Below are positions 18,025 through 25,864 of a DNA stretch of 64,000 nucleotides, piece by piece. A model generated the notes under the pieces. It saw only the letters and a list, made by a program, of their open reading frames with translations. It was not told the DNA's origin and ran no database searches. The stretch is from Pandoraea communis (lineage in GTDB: Bacteria > Pseudomonadota > Gammaproteobacteria > Burkholderiales > Burkholderiaceae): contig NZ_CABPSJ010000004.1 of assembly GCF_902459745.1 (NCBI RefSeq), positions 248,001-312,000 of the forward strand. Reading direction: 5' to 3'. Positions within the stretch are counted from its first letter, which is position 1; each line of letters starts with the position of its first letter. The position numbers and the translations under genes were made by a program.

Positions 18025-18496
18025 GCCGGTGCCTCCCGAAAGCCGGCCCGGCCGGCGTTCAGGAACATCATGCAACACCTCCCTGGCGTCGCGATTATTA
18101 TCTCGATAATCGAGCGATCGTACCGCACGATTCCCGTTGTTTATCAAATGGTTACGAGCGCCATTCTGCCACGTTGCGAGCCCGTGCGGGCAAGGGAAAA
18201 CGCGGGGGGGCGAAGGGGTTCCGAAAACGCGCCGGCGCGTGCATGCTGTGCATGCCCGTGCGGCAAAAAAAACGTGCTGAACGGCGGCAGAAAGCGAGGG
18301 CCGCATGCCCGTGGGCGTTGGTTCCGGCCGTCTCATTCATGTGGCCTGACGGCGGGTCCTTCGGTATCATGCGGCCTGGTTCAAGCGGGGGGCTGTGCAT
18401 AAACGCGAGCCGGATATCGCGTTGTCTGCCTGCCCCGATCCATTTTTTCGGCAAAGGAAGACAGCGTTGCATTGCGCCTGGATATCGACAAGCGGG
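18025..18496. promoter_or_regulatory. 472-base divergent region between the EAL gene and yfiRNB
   Basis: No gene is supported here. Near the EAL-gene side CGATTAT (18092-18098) and ATAATCG (18106-18112) are perfect inverted repeats around TATCTCG, with ATTATC-TC-GATAAT nested within. This AT-rich palindrome in GC-rich surroundings is a likely operator. Promoters for both transcription units should lie in this stretch. Confidence 0.5.
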
Positions 18497-19081
18497 ATGG
18501 CACGAGGCATCTGGCGAGCACGCCGGCCGCTTCATCGTCTGCGCGTGCGTCTGGCGCGTCTCATGCTACTCGTCTGTTGGGCTGCGCTCGGCAATGCCGC
18601 TGCGCAGCCGCCTGAGGCCGCCGCGCCCGCCAGCACGCGCGAGGCCAATGTGCGGCAGGTGGTGCTCGGCATCATCAGCTTCACCCGCTGGCCGACGCCG
18701 CCGGCCAAAGTGCGCCTGTGCGTGAGCGGCAACACCGACTATGCGCGCGACCTGCTCTCAGGACCCTTGCCGAGCAGCGGCGTACCGGTCGAGGCGCAAC
18801 GTGTGTCCGTCGCCGATCCCACGATTGGTTCGCAGTGCGACGCGTTGTATCTCGGTGCCATGACGGACACCGAGCGCCGGCAAGTGCTGGCGACCATTGC
18901 GGGTCACCCCATATTGACGATCAGCGAGCGAAACGACTCGTGCACGCTCGGGACGATGTTCTGCCTGAACGTCGATCCCGACCGGGTGACTTTCGACATC
19001 AACCTCGACACCGTCGCGCGCAGCGGTGTACGTGTCCACCCCAATGTGCTGAAGCTGGCGCGAAAACCGGGGACACAATGA
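18497..19081 (+). CDS. yfiR: YfiR-family periplasmic repressor of the diguanylate cyclase YfiN
   Basis: The 194-residue product (from the ATG at 18497) has a signal peptide ending near GNAAAQ and a DUF4154/YfiR domain: ANVRQVVLGIISFTRWPT, VRLCVSGNTDYARDLL, and the conserved C-terminal block DSCTLGTMFCLNVDPDRVTF then DINLDTVARSGVRVHPNVLK. Cysteines at the positions expected for the family disulphides are present. In Pseudomonas, YfiR binds the periplasmic domain of YfiN and holds it inactive. Its stop overlaps the yfiN start (ATGA). An earlier GTG start at 18395 is possible but adds a non-secretory N-terminus. Confidence 0.88.
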   Translation: MARGIWRARRPLHRLRVRLARLMLLVCWAALGNAAAQPPEAAAPASTREANVRQVVLGIISFTRWPTPPAKVRLCVSGNTDYARDLLSGPLPSSGVPVEAQRVSVADPTIGSQCDALYLGAMTDTERRQVLATIAGHPILTISERNDSCTLGTMFCLNVDPDRVTFDINLDTVARSGVRVHPNVLKLARKPGTQ

Positions 19082-20460
19082 CGACTTCACGCCCCCCAAC
19101 CCCCCCTATGTCTCCTGGTTCAGGCGAGCCCGTTACCGGGTTGCCGCCGCCCCATATTTCATCCGATGCGCCGGCCGGTGGTGGTCATGAGCCACCGCCC
19201 GTCGCGCATCCCACCGTGACGCCGGCCTCGGCCCGTCGACACCCGTCGTTGCAGGGCGTGTTGCGTCGCACCCACTTGCGCCTGGCCGTCTCTGCCGTGG
19301 TGCTCGCCGCCGTCGCGCTCTCGCTCGTGGCGTGGCTCGCCTTGCGCACGTATGCCGAGAACAATTTGTTGCTCATCGGGCGCTCGCTGACCTATACCGC
19401 AGAGGCTGCGGTCGTGTTCGGAGACCGTGTGGCCGCGCAGGAAGCGATTGCCCTTATCGCCAACGACGAAGACGTCTTTCAGGTGCGCGTGCTCGATGTG
19501 AGCAAGGCACAGTTTGCCCTGTGGCGCCGGCACGATGGCAGTACACTTGCGCAAGTCGAGCGCATGGTGGCGGAAGTTGCGCTGCCCGGCCCTGTCACGC
19601 TGCCGATTCGCCATGGCGGAAAGGTCGTCGGTTACGTCGAAGTGCAGGGCGAGGGGCATCAGTTCTTCGTCTTTTTGCTCAGCGGTTTGAGCGGGATACT
19701 CGCTTGTCTGCTGGTGACGTTCGCGGTGTCGAATGTGCTCGCGAAGCGGATGCATCGCGATATCGTCAAGCCGCTGCGTGCGCTCGCCGAAGTGGCGCAC
19801 GCCGTGCGCCGCGAACGGGCGTTCCATCAGCGTGTGGCGGCCACACCGCTGGCCGAACTCAAGGAGCTTGGCGACGACTTCAATGCGTTGCTCGACGAAT
19901 TCGAGGGGTGGCAGAATCACTTGCGGGCGCAGAACGCCACGCTCGCGCATCAGGCGAATCACGATCCTTTAACGGGGCTGCCGAACCGGGCGTATTTCGA
20001 ATCGCGGCTTGCGCAGGCACTTGTCGACGCGCGCGAGGTCGGCACGCACGTCGCACTGCTTTACCTCGACAGTGACCGCTTCAAGGAAATCAACGACCAG
20101 TTGGGGCATGATGCGGGCGATGCCGTGCTCGTGGCCATTGCCGAGCGGTTGCGTCAGCCGTTGCGCGAGGGCGATCTGGTCGCTCGGCTGGGCGGCGACG
20201 AATTCGCCGTCATGTTGCTGGGCGTGCGACAGACGTCAAACGCCGTGCGGCTTGCGCAGAGCCTGCTCGTGGCGATGGAAAAACCGATTGCGCTGCCCGA
20301 TGGCGGTGAGGTCGTGACGTCGATGAGCATCGGCGTAGCGTTGTACCCGACACATGCCGACAATGCCCCCGCACTGCTGCGCGTGGCGGACGCGGCAATG
20401 TATCAAGCCAAGCGGGCCGGTGTCGGCACCTGGCATGTTGCGGAAAGCCCCAAAAGATAA
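19078..20460 (+). CDS. yfiN: YfiN/TpbB-type membrane diguanylate cyclase
   Basis: The 460-residue product has a Pro-rich cytoplasmic leader (1-60), a membrane helix (67-89), a periplasmic CHASE8-like sensor (90-196, with AEAAVVFGDRVAAQEAI), a second helix (197-220), a HAMP linker (221-290) and a GGDEF domain (295-455). The active-site GGDEF is at 372-376 and the inhibitory I-site RxxD is intact as REGD at 363-366, five residues upstream. It should synthesise c-di-GMP from GTP, be restrained by YfiR in the periplasm and limit itself through the I-site. It is coupled to yfiR by an ATGA overlap. Confidence 0.93.
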   Translation: MTTSRPPTPPMSPGSGEPVTGLPPPHISSDAPAGGGHEPPPVAHPTVTPASARRHPSLQGVLRRTHLRLAVSAVVLAAVALSLVAWLALRTYAENNLLLIGRSLTYTAEAAVVFGDRVAAQEAIALIANDEDVFQVRVLDVSKAQFALWRRHDGSTLAQVERMVAEVALPGPVTLPIRHGGKVVGYVEVQGEGHQFFVFLLSGLSGILACLLVTFAVSNVLAKRMHRDIVKPLRALAEVAHAVRRERAFHQRVAATPLAELKELGDDFNALLDEFEGWQNHLRAQNATLAHQANHDPLTGLPNRAYFESRLAQALVDAREVGTHVALLYLDSDRFKEINDQLGHDAGDAVLVAIAERLRQPLREGDLVARLGGDEFAVMLLGVRQTSNAVRLAQSLLVAMEKPIALPDGGEVVTSMSIGVALYPTHADNAPALLRVADAAMYQAKRAGVGTWHVAESPKR

Positions 20461-20540
20461 GGCGGCGCGCAGCACCTGAGCTGAAAGACACCACCCACAT
20501 GAATGACGACCGGATTACCTAACGCAATGGGGACTTTGCT

Positions 20541-21122
20541 TTGGACTTCGCTGTTGACACACATGATTCACACTCACATTCGCTGAACCTCACTTTCGTG
20601 GCGCGCCTCGTTCGCGTCATCGCCCGGCGGGGGGTGTTGGCTCGCAGGTTGTTGGGGGTCGTTTGCCTGCTGGGCTTCGGTATGCTGGCCGGTTGCCAGA
20701 CCACGCCGGTTCACGGCCTGACGGCCGAGCAGATTGCGGCGCTCAAGGAGGAAGGTTTCAAACAGACCGACGAAGGCTGGGAATTCGGCCTGTCCGACAC
20801 GGTGCTGTTCGATACCGGCAAGTTCGTGGTGCGCGAGCCTGCGCAGCAGACTGTCTTGCGTATCGGCCGAACGCTCGTGCGGGTCGGGCTGAACGAGGTC
20901 CGTGTTTACGGGTATACGGACTCGGTGGGCAGCGACACTTACAATGAGCAGCTCTCGGCACACCGCGCCGATGCTGTCGCCAGTGTGCTGGTCGACGCGG
21001 GCATGCAGCGCGCCGGAATTCAAACGATCGGTGCCGGCAAGCGCGATCCCGTGGCGGATAACAGCACGCCTGCCGGCCGTGCGCAGAACCGGCGCGTCGC
21101 CATTGTCATTTCGACGCGCTAA
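20541..21122 (+). CDS. yfiB: YfiB-like OmpA-family lipoprotein
   Basis: The product has a signal sequence with lipobox LAGC, a short linker, and an OmpA C-terminal peptidoglycan-binding domain (VLFDTGKFVVREPAQQTVLR, VRVYGYTDSVGSDTYNEQLS, GAGKRDPVADNSTPAGRAQN). In the YfiBNR system YfiB sits in the outer membrane and sequesters YfiR, releasing YfiN. No ATG fits: TTG at 20541 with GGGG upstream gives 193 residues, GTG at 20598 gives a shorter and more typical lipoprotein signal. The gene follows yfiN by 80 bases on the same strand. Confidence 0.88.
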   Translation: MDFAVDTHDSHSHSLNLTFVARLVRVIARRGVLARRLLGVVCLLGFGMLAGCQTTPVHGLTAEQIAALKEEGFKQTDEGWEFGLSDTVLFDTGKFVVREPAQQTVLRIGRTLVRVGLNEVRVYGYTDSVGSDTYNEQLSAHRADAVASVLVDAGMQRAGIQTIGAGKRDPVADNSTPAGRAQNRRVAIVISTR

Positions 21123-21269
21123 GTTTTTCAGGGCGCCGGGTTTCGTCACATCAAACCGTGTGTTGCATCGGCATCGACGCTGGCCATGCCAGTCATTGAC
21201 CTTGGCCACAATCAGGCACAATGGCGGCTGTTGCCGGGCGATTCCGGCCGAGTTGCCTACGTTGCCCCG

Positions 21270-22595
21270 ATGCTCCCGACGTTTCTGATCCACCGGTCTT
21301 CTTCCGCCGACGGTTTGCGCCGAACACCCCGTGCGCTGCGCGCGCTGGGCGTTGCCCTGAGCGTGGCGTTGTGTGCCGTTGCGATGATGGGCGTGACGTC
21401 GCGGGTCTTCGCGCAGAACGCGCGCGTCGGTACGTGGGCAACGGCGCCGCAAGCCGTGGCGCAGCATCCGGCGGCACCGTCGTTCAATCGGGCGCCGACG
21501 GTAAGCGGACGCACTATTCGTCAGATCGTCTATCCCACCCTTTCCGGCAACGACGTTCGCGTGCGCTTTTCCAACGCCTACGGCATGCAGCCGTTGGTGA
21601 TCGAGCGCGCGAGCCTCGCCCTGTCGTCGCGGGGGGCGGCGGTCGATGCCGCCAGCGTGCGCCCACTGACGTTCGGCGGCCAGCCGATGGCCCGGATTGC
21701 GCCCGGCGCCTCGCTCGAGAGTGACCCGCTGCCCTTCGCCGTGCGCGCCGGAACGCCGCTGGCAGTCAGCCTTTTCACGCGTGAAGCCAGACCACCGACA
21801 ACGTGGCACAAGATTGCGCAGCAGACGGCGTTTCTGAGCGGCGCGGGAGATTTCGTCGACACGGCGCAGGCGTCGGCTTATCCCACGCGTTTCACGAATA
21901 CGTTATGGCTCGCCGGACTTAGCGTAGTGCCGGAAGCGCCTGCGCAGGCCATTGTCGCTATCGGCGACTCGATTACGGACGGCATGCGCAGCACGCTCAA
22001 CGCGAATCGGCGTTGGCCGGATGCGCTGGCGCGGCGTCTGGAGAGTGCCGGGCGGCGCGACATCTCGGTGCTCAATCTGGGCATCAGCGGCAATCGCCTG
22101 CTGCACGATTCGGCCTGTTACGGCGAGCGCCTCGTTGCGCGCTTCCGGCGCGACGCGCTGGAGCAACCGGGGGTGCGAACCGTTGTCGTGCAAATCGGCA
22201 TCAATGACATCAACTTCGGTTACGTGCCGCCTCACGGCGGCCTCGACTGCGACGTGCCCCATGTGATCGTGAGCGCACCCGACATGATCGCGGGGTATCA
22301 GTCGCTGATCGCCGCTGCGCGTTCGCGCAACGTCCGCATTCTCGGAACGACGATTCCACCGGGCAAGCTGCCGCCCGAGCGAGAGGCGGTGCGTGAAGCC
22401 GTCAACCAATGGGTGCGCACGAGCGGTGCTTTCGACGGCGTGATCGATTTCGACGCCGCGTTGCGCGACCCGGCGCAGCCCACGCGCATGCTGCCGCGTC
22501 TGGACAGTGGCGATGGCACGCACCCGAGCGATGCCGGCTATGCGGCCATGGCCGACGCCGTGCCGCTGCCGCTAGTGCTTGGCGGGGCGAAGTAA
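21270..22595 (+). CDS. Secreted SGNH/GDSL-family hydrolase
   Basis: The 441-residue product has an N-terminal signal or anchor (ALGVALSVALCAVAMMGV...FAQ), an N-terminal beta-rich region of about 170 residues (VGTWATAPQAVAQ, RQIVYPTLSGNDVRVRFSNA), and an SGNH hydrolase domain. Block I is AIGDSITDG (nucleophile Ser), block II NLGISGNRLL, block III VVQIGINDI, and block V DGTHPSDAGY with the catalytic Asp and His. This layout is that of secreted esterases acting on acylated polysaccharides or lipids; the substrate is not known. The start at 21270 is chosen for the signal peptide; an earlier in-frame ATG at 21186 exists. Confidence 0.88.
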   Translation: MLPTFLIHRSSSADGLRRTPRALRALGVALSVALCAVAMMGVTSRVFAQNARVGTWATAPQAVAQHPAAPSFNRAPTVSGRTIRQIVYPTLSGNDVRVRFSNAYGMQPLVIERASLALSSRGAAVDAASVRPLTFGGQPMARIAPGASLESDPLPFAVRAGTPLAVSLFTREARPPTTWHKIAQQTAFLSGAGDFVDTAQASAYPTRFTNTLWLAGLSVVPEAPAQAIVAIGDSITDGMRSTLNANRRWPDALARRLESAGRRDISVLNLGISGNRLLHDSACYGERLVARFRRDALEQPGVRTVVVQIGINDINFGYVPPHGGLDCDVPHVIVSAPDMIAGYQSLIAAARSRNVRILGTTIPPGKLPPEREAVREAVNQWVRTSGAFDGVIDFDAALRDPAQPTRMLPRLDSGDGTHPSDAGYAAMADAVPLPLVLGGAK

Positions 22596-22617
22596 CGCTA
22601 ACGCTCAGGCAAGGGTG

Positions 22618-23280
22618 TCAGCGTTCGCGCCGCACACCGATCGTGACCTGCTCCAGACGCGCCACGTCGGGCGAGCGCAGCCATTCCGGATGGGCGAGGC
22701 AGTGGCGGAACAGCGCCGTGGCGTCGTCGCCCCAGTACAACTCCCCGTCATAGGCAAACGTCGGAACGCCAAACACCCCGGCGGCAATCGCCGTGTCGGT
22801 GTTCGCACGTAGCGTGGCTTTGGCCTGCGGGGCTTCGGCCAAGGCGATGGCTTCGTCGGCCGAAAGACCGAGGCGCTCGCATAGGTCTTGCCAGCCTTGT
22901 CCGTCGGTAACGTCGCGCCCTTCGGCCCAAATGAACCGGAAAATCGTGCGCACGACGTCGCGGGTGGCGCCTAGCGCCGCGGCCAGACGCAGCACGCGTA
23001 TTGGATGAAACGGGTGCACCGGGGGCATGCGAAACGCGATGCCGTCCTGCTCGGCGCGAAACTGCGCCATGCGGTACGTGAAGATGCGCTTATGCGGGGT
23101 CTCGGCCGGCCCCTGCGTTTGAAGATGCACGAGAATCGCACCCAGCACGATCGGCTTGAGGTCGATGGCGAGCGAGCGCGGCAGTGTGTCGAAACGCTCG
23201 AATTGCAGATAGGCGAATGGGGAGGAGAAATCGAAATACCATTGCGCGCGACGGGCAGGGGTGTCGGCAACTTGTGACAT
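22618..23280 (-). CDS. 2-hydroxychromene-2-carboxylate isomerase-like protein (DsbA/GST-kappa fold)
   Basis: The 220-residue product is of the thioredoxin-like DSBA/HCCA isomerase family: QWYFDFSSPFAYLQFERFD at the N-terminus, with the SPFAY serine that replaces the DsbA CXXC, the helical insertion with VHPFHPIRVLRLAAAL, and the C-terminal GVFGVPTFAYDGELYWGDD. Characterised relatives isomerise 2-hydroxychromene-2-carboxylate in naphthalene breakdown using glutathione. With no aromatic genes beside it, a general glutathione-dependent role is as likely. It is convergent with the SGNH gene (22 bases apart). Confidence 0.88.
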   Translation of the reverse strand: MSQVADTPARRAQWYFDFSSPFAYLQFERFDTLPRSLAIDLKPIVLGAILVHLQTQGPAETPHKRIFTYRMAQFRAEQDGIAFRMPPVHPFHPIRVLRLAAALGATRDVVRTIFRFIWAEGRDVTDGQGWQDLCERLGLSADEAIALAEAPQAKATLRANTDTAIAAGVFGVPTFAYDGELYWGDDATALFRHCLAHPEWLRSPDVARLEQVTIGVRRER

Positions 23281-23446
23281 GAGGGGCGATCTCCGGATCT
23301 GGATTCTGGACGCTCTTCCTGGCGGCTTAGGAGAGTGTAGCGGTCCACCGCAGACATTTGCACCCGTCGGCATTTGCAGCACAGGTGAAAAAAACCATCA
23401 ATTCAAAGAGTTACATGCCGGATAAATAATTATCGGTTATTTGGAT

Positions 23447-23462
23447 ATATCGTATCCGATAT
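23447..23462. promoter_or_regulatory. Perfect inverted repeat upstream of yeiH-like gene
   Basis: ATATCG-TATC-CGATAT is a perfect palindrome in an AT-rich stretch (about 23390-23480) that also contains TTATCGG and TTATCGA half-sites. It lies about 65 bases before the exporter gene. The form suits a LysR- or TetR-like operator; the E. coli homologue yeiH is controlled by the LysR protein YeiE, whose gene is not visible in this window. Confidence 0.5.
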
Positions 23463-23524
23463 AACGATTTTTATTATCGAAGCGGAGTTTTTAGACTTGC
23501 AGTCATTCCAGAGGAGTGCCTGCG

Positions 23525-24577
23525 ATGACCACAAAAACCGATATCACCCGCCCCGCCACGGCCAGCCGGCCCGATACGCTGGTGCCGGATCGGCAGAATC
23601 CGTGGGCCGGCCTGATTCTCTCGACGGTGATTGCTTTTGTGGCGTTGTTGCTCGGTCGTCAGATGCCGCTCATCGGCGGTCCGGTGTTCGGCATTCTGCT
23701 CGGCATTATCGTTCGTAACGTGTTCTCGCCCGGTGTTCGTTACGAAGCCGGCATCAAGTTCGCCTCGAAGTATGTGCTCCAGTGGTCGATCATCGCGCTC
23801 GGCTTCGGCCTGAGCCTGTCGCAAGTGGCGCATACGGGGCTCGAGTCGCTGGCGGTCACGGGGGTTACGATCACCGCTGCCGGCCTGTCGGCGTGGGGGC
23901 TGGGCCGTCTGCTCGGCGTGGGCGACAAGCTCAAGCTGCTTATCGGCGTAGGCACGGCGATCTGCGGCGGGTCGGCCATTGCGGCGGTCACGCCCATCGT
24001 CAAGCCGGACGACCACGAAACGGCATTCGCCATCTCGACCATCTTTCTGTTCAACATTGCCGCCGTGTTGCTGTTCCCGATGCTCGGTCACATGCTGCAT
24101 CTGTCGGACCTCGGCTTCGGCATGTGGGCGGGCACGGCAATCAACGATACGTCGTCGGTTGTGGCCGCTGGTTATAGCTACAGCAAGACGGCAGGCGATT
24201 ACGCGACCATCGTCAAGCTCACGCGTGCCACGCTGATCATCCCGATCTGCCTGACGCTGGCTGCCATCGTGGCGTACCGCGCCAAGCGTGCCGGGGCCGG
24301 CAACTTCAGCCTCGCCCGCATCTTCCCCTGGTTCATCCTCGGTTTTCTGATTGCGTCGGGGGTGCGCACGGCTGGGCTCGTACCGGCGGAACTGCAACCT
24401 TGGATTCACGACGCAGCGGAGTTCCTCATCATCGTCGCCCTCACGGCTATCGGCCTGTCGTCGAACCTGCGCCGCATGGCTTCAACCGGTGTGCGCCCCA
24501 TTCTGCTGGGCTTGGGGGTGTGGGCTGCCGTGTCGGTCAGCAGTCTGGCGGTGCAACTGGCAATGGGCCAGCTTTGA
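23525..24577 (+). CDS. yeiH: YeiH/UPF0324 family putative sulfate exporter
   Basis: The 350-residue product is a polytopic membrane protein with about ten helices and the family pattern: NPWAGLILSTVIAFVALLLG, GPVFGILLGIIVRNVF, the GVGTAICGGSAIAAVTPIVK motif, WAGTAINDTSSVVAAGYSYS and ATLIIPICLTLA. UPF0324 proteins are annotated as putative sulfate or sulfonate-related exporters; direct biochemical proof is limited. GAGGAG precedes the ATG by eight bases. A hairpin at 24654 follows. Confidence 0.9.
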   Translation: MTTKTDITRPATASRPDTLVPDRQNPWAGLILSTVIAFVALLLGRQMPLIGGPVFGILLGIIVRNVFSPGVRYEAGIKFASKYVLQWSIIALGFGLSLSQVAHTGLESLAVTGVTITAAGLSAWGLGRLLGVGDKLKLLIGVGTAICGGSAIAAVTPIVKPDDHETAFAISTIFLFNIAAVLLFPMLGHMLHLSDLGFGMWAGTAINDTSSVVAAGYSYSKTAGDYATIVKLTRATLIIPICLTLAAIVAYRAKRAGAGNFSLARIFPWFILGFLIASGVRTAGLVPAELQPWIHDAAEFLIIVALTAIGLSSNLRRMASTGVRPILLGLGVWAAVSVSSLAVQLAMGQL

Positions 24578-24653
24578 TGCGCACGGTCGTGAACGACGCT
24601 CAGGGCTAGGGCTGACCCGGCGGGCAAGCCGGGGGCGGTCGCCTAAAATGGAA

Positions 24654-24680
24654 TCACGGACGACCGTTGGCCGTCCGTGA
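24654..24680. terminator. Inverted repeat after the yeiH-like gene
   Basis: TCACGGACG (24654-24662) and CGTCCGTGA (24672-24680) are perfect inverted repeats around a nine-base loop, followed by AGCATTTTCC. It lies only 20 bases before the next start codon, so it may end the upstream transcript or shape the leader of the small downstream gene. Confidence 0.5.
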
Positions 24681-24700
24681 AGCATTTTCCGGAGGCCGTG

Positions 24701-24871
24701 ATGACAACCTCATTCGGTGAAATCTGGTACACGATCGGCGCGCTGGTCGTAATCGCGCTGCTGGCCGGCATGGTGTGGGAGCTGGGTGTCTGGTGGACGC
24801 GCCACCCCGATCATCGGGCGGTGCAACGTCTCGAGCACGCGTGGGAGAAGATTCGCCACCCGCGCCATTGA
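24701..24871 (+). CDS. Small single-span membrane protein, 56 residues
   Basis: The product has one hydrophobic helix (YTIGALVVIALLAGMVWELGVWW, residues about 8-30) followed by a short basic, amphipathic tail. GGAGG lies five bases before the ATG. No family is recognised. The good ribosome-binding site and membrane topology make it a plausible gene despite its size. Confidence 0.55.
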   Translation: MTTSFGEIWYTIGALVVIALLAGMVWELGVWWTRHPDHRAVQRLEHAWEKIRHPRH

Positions 24872-24954
24872 TTGCCTGAGGCGGCGCTTCTCGAAACACT
24901 CGGGGAAAAACGGCTGACGCTCGTCAGCCGACGGGAAAGTGTATGCCTCGCCGC

Positions 24955-25848
24955 TCAGTCGAGCTTCAGGTGACTCGGCACGTTCGGGTCCCAGCGCTCG
25001 AGGTCTTCGAGCGGATACGGCTTGCTGCCATGCAAGGCCCGTTTGATGCGGCTCTGGCCGCTGGGCCGGGGGACGTTGGGTAACGCGGCGCCGGCCGGTG
25101 TGCCCGCCAGATCGAGATAGCCGCGCTTGAACTCGGCCTGGGTCATGCCCCACTTCATCAGAAATTCGCGGCTGCCGCGATTCTTCACGACACGGCCCGT
25201 CGACCGGCAGCCGAAGTGATACACCACGCTTTTACCCACAATGCGGAACGTGCGGCAGCCGACGAGCCATAGCTTCATGAGGAAGTCGTCGTCGCTGCTC
25301 ATGCCTGGTCCGAACTCGATGCTGTAGCCGCCTACGAGGTGCCACAGACTGCGGCTCACGAGGGTGGGTTGCGTCGGCACGCCGTTGACATCCTCACGGC
25401 CGAGCGAGGCCGCAAAGGCGAGCAGGGCGGCTTCGTCGAATGTCTCCGTCGTCGTACCGAAGTCCCGCGAGACCACCTGTTTGCTCCCCCCGGCGTTCGG
25501 TTCGATCATCACGGACGAGAGGTAGTACACCGGCGTGTCGAGTGCACGGGCGGCGTCGAGGAGGGCAGTGTCCCATCCGGGCGTGACGAACATGTCGTCG
25601 TTCAGAAAGAGCAACTGGTCGTGCGACGCGAGCGGTGCGAGCTGATTGAGCGCCAGACAGACGCCGACGTTGCCGCTGCTGTGCGTGTGACGCAGACCTT
25701 GTTCCCGTACCCATTCGAGCGTGCCGTCACTGCCGTCGTTCACGTGAACGAGGATCTCATGCGCTTCGCCGGAATGCCGGCGGACGCTATCGATGCACAG
25801 CTTCAGGAACGGCAGATTGTTCCAGGTCGGAATCAGGATACTTAGCAT
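24955..25848 (-). CDS. Glycosyltransferase family 2
   Basis: The 297-residue product starts with the GT-A fold signature MLSILIPTWNNLPFLKLCID, has the nucleotide-binding HVNDGSDGTLEWV, the metal-site segment LLFLNDDMFVTPGW (a DXD-like LNDD) and a later GPGMSSDDDFLMKLWL typical of the acceptor/catalytic region. It should transfer a sugar from a nucleotide donor, probably at the cytoplasmic face of the membrane. It starts 16 bases after the O-antigen-ligase-like gene stops, so both are likely one operon for lipopolysaccharide or a surface glycan. The acceptor is unknown. Confidence 0.87.
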   Translation of the reverse strand: MLSILIPTWNNLPFLKLCIDSVRRHSGEAHEILVHVNDGSDGTLEWVREQGLRHTHSSGNVGVCLALNQLAPLASHDQLLFLNDDMFVTPGWDTALLDAARALDTPVYYLSSVMIEPNAGGSKQVVSRDFGTTTETFDEAALLAFAASLGREDVNGVPTQPTLVSRSLWHLVGGYSIEFGPGMSSDDDFLMKLWLVGCRTFRIVGKSVVYHFGCRSTGRVVKNRGSREFLMKWGMTQAEFKRGYLDLAGTPAGAALPNVPRPSGQSRIKRALHGSKPYPLEDLERWDPNVPSHLKLD

Positions 25849-25864
25849 GTGGGGAACGGCGTGG

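Noticed and set aside
16735-18402. 555-residue plus-strand open frame
   Set aside because: It is the antisense of the EAL gene, whose domains are clear.
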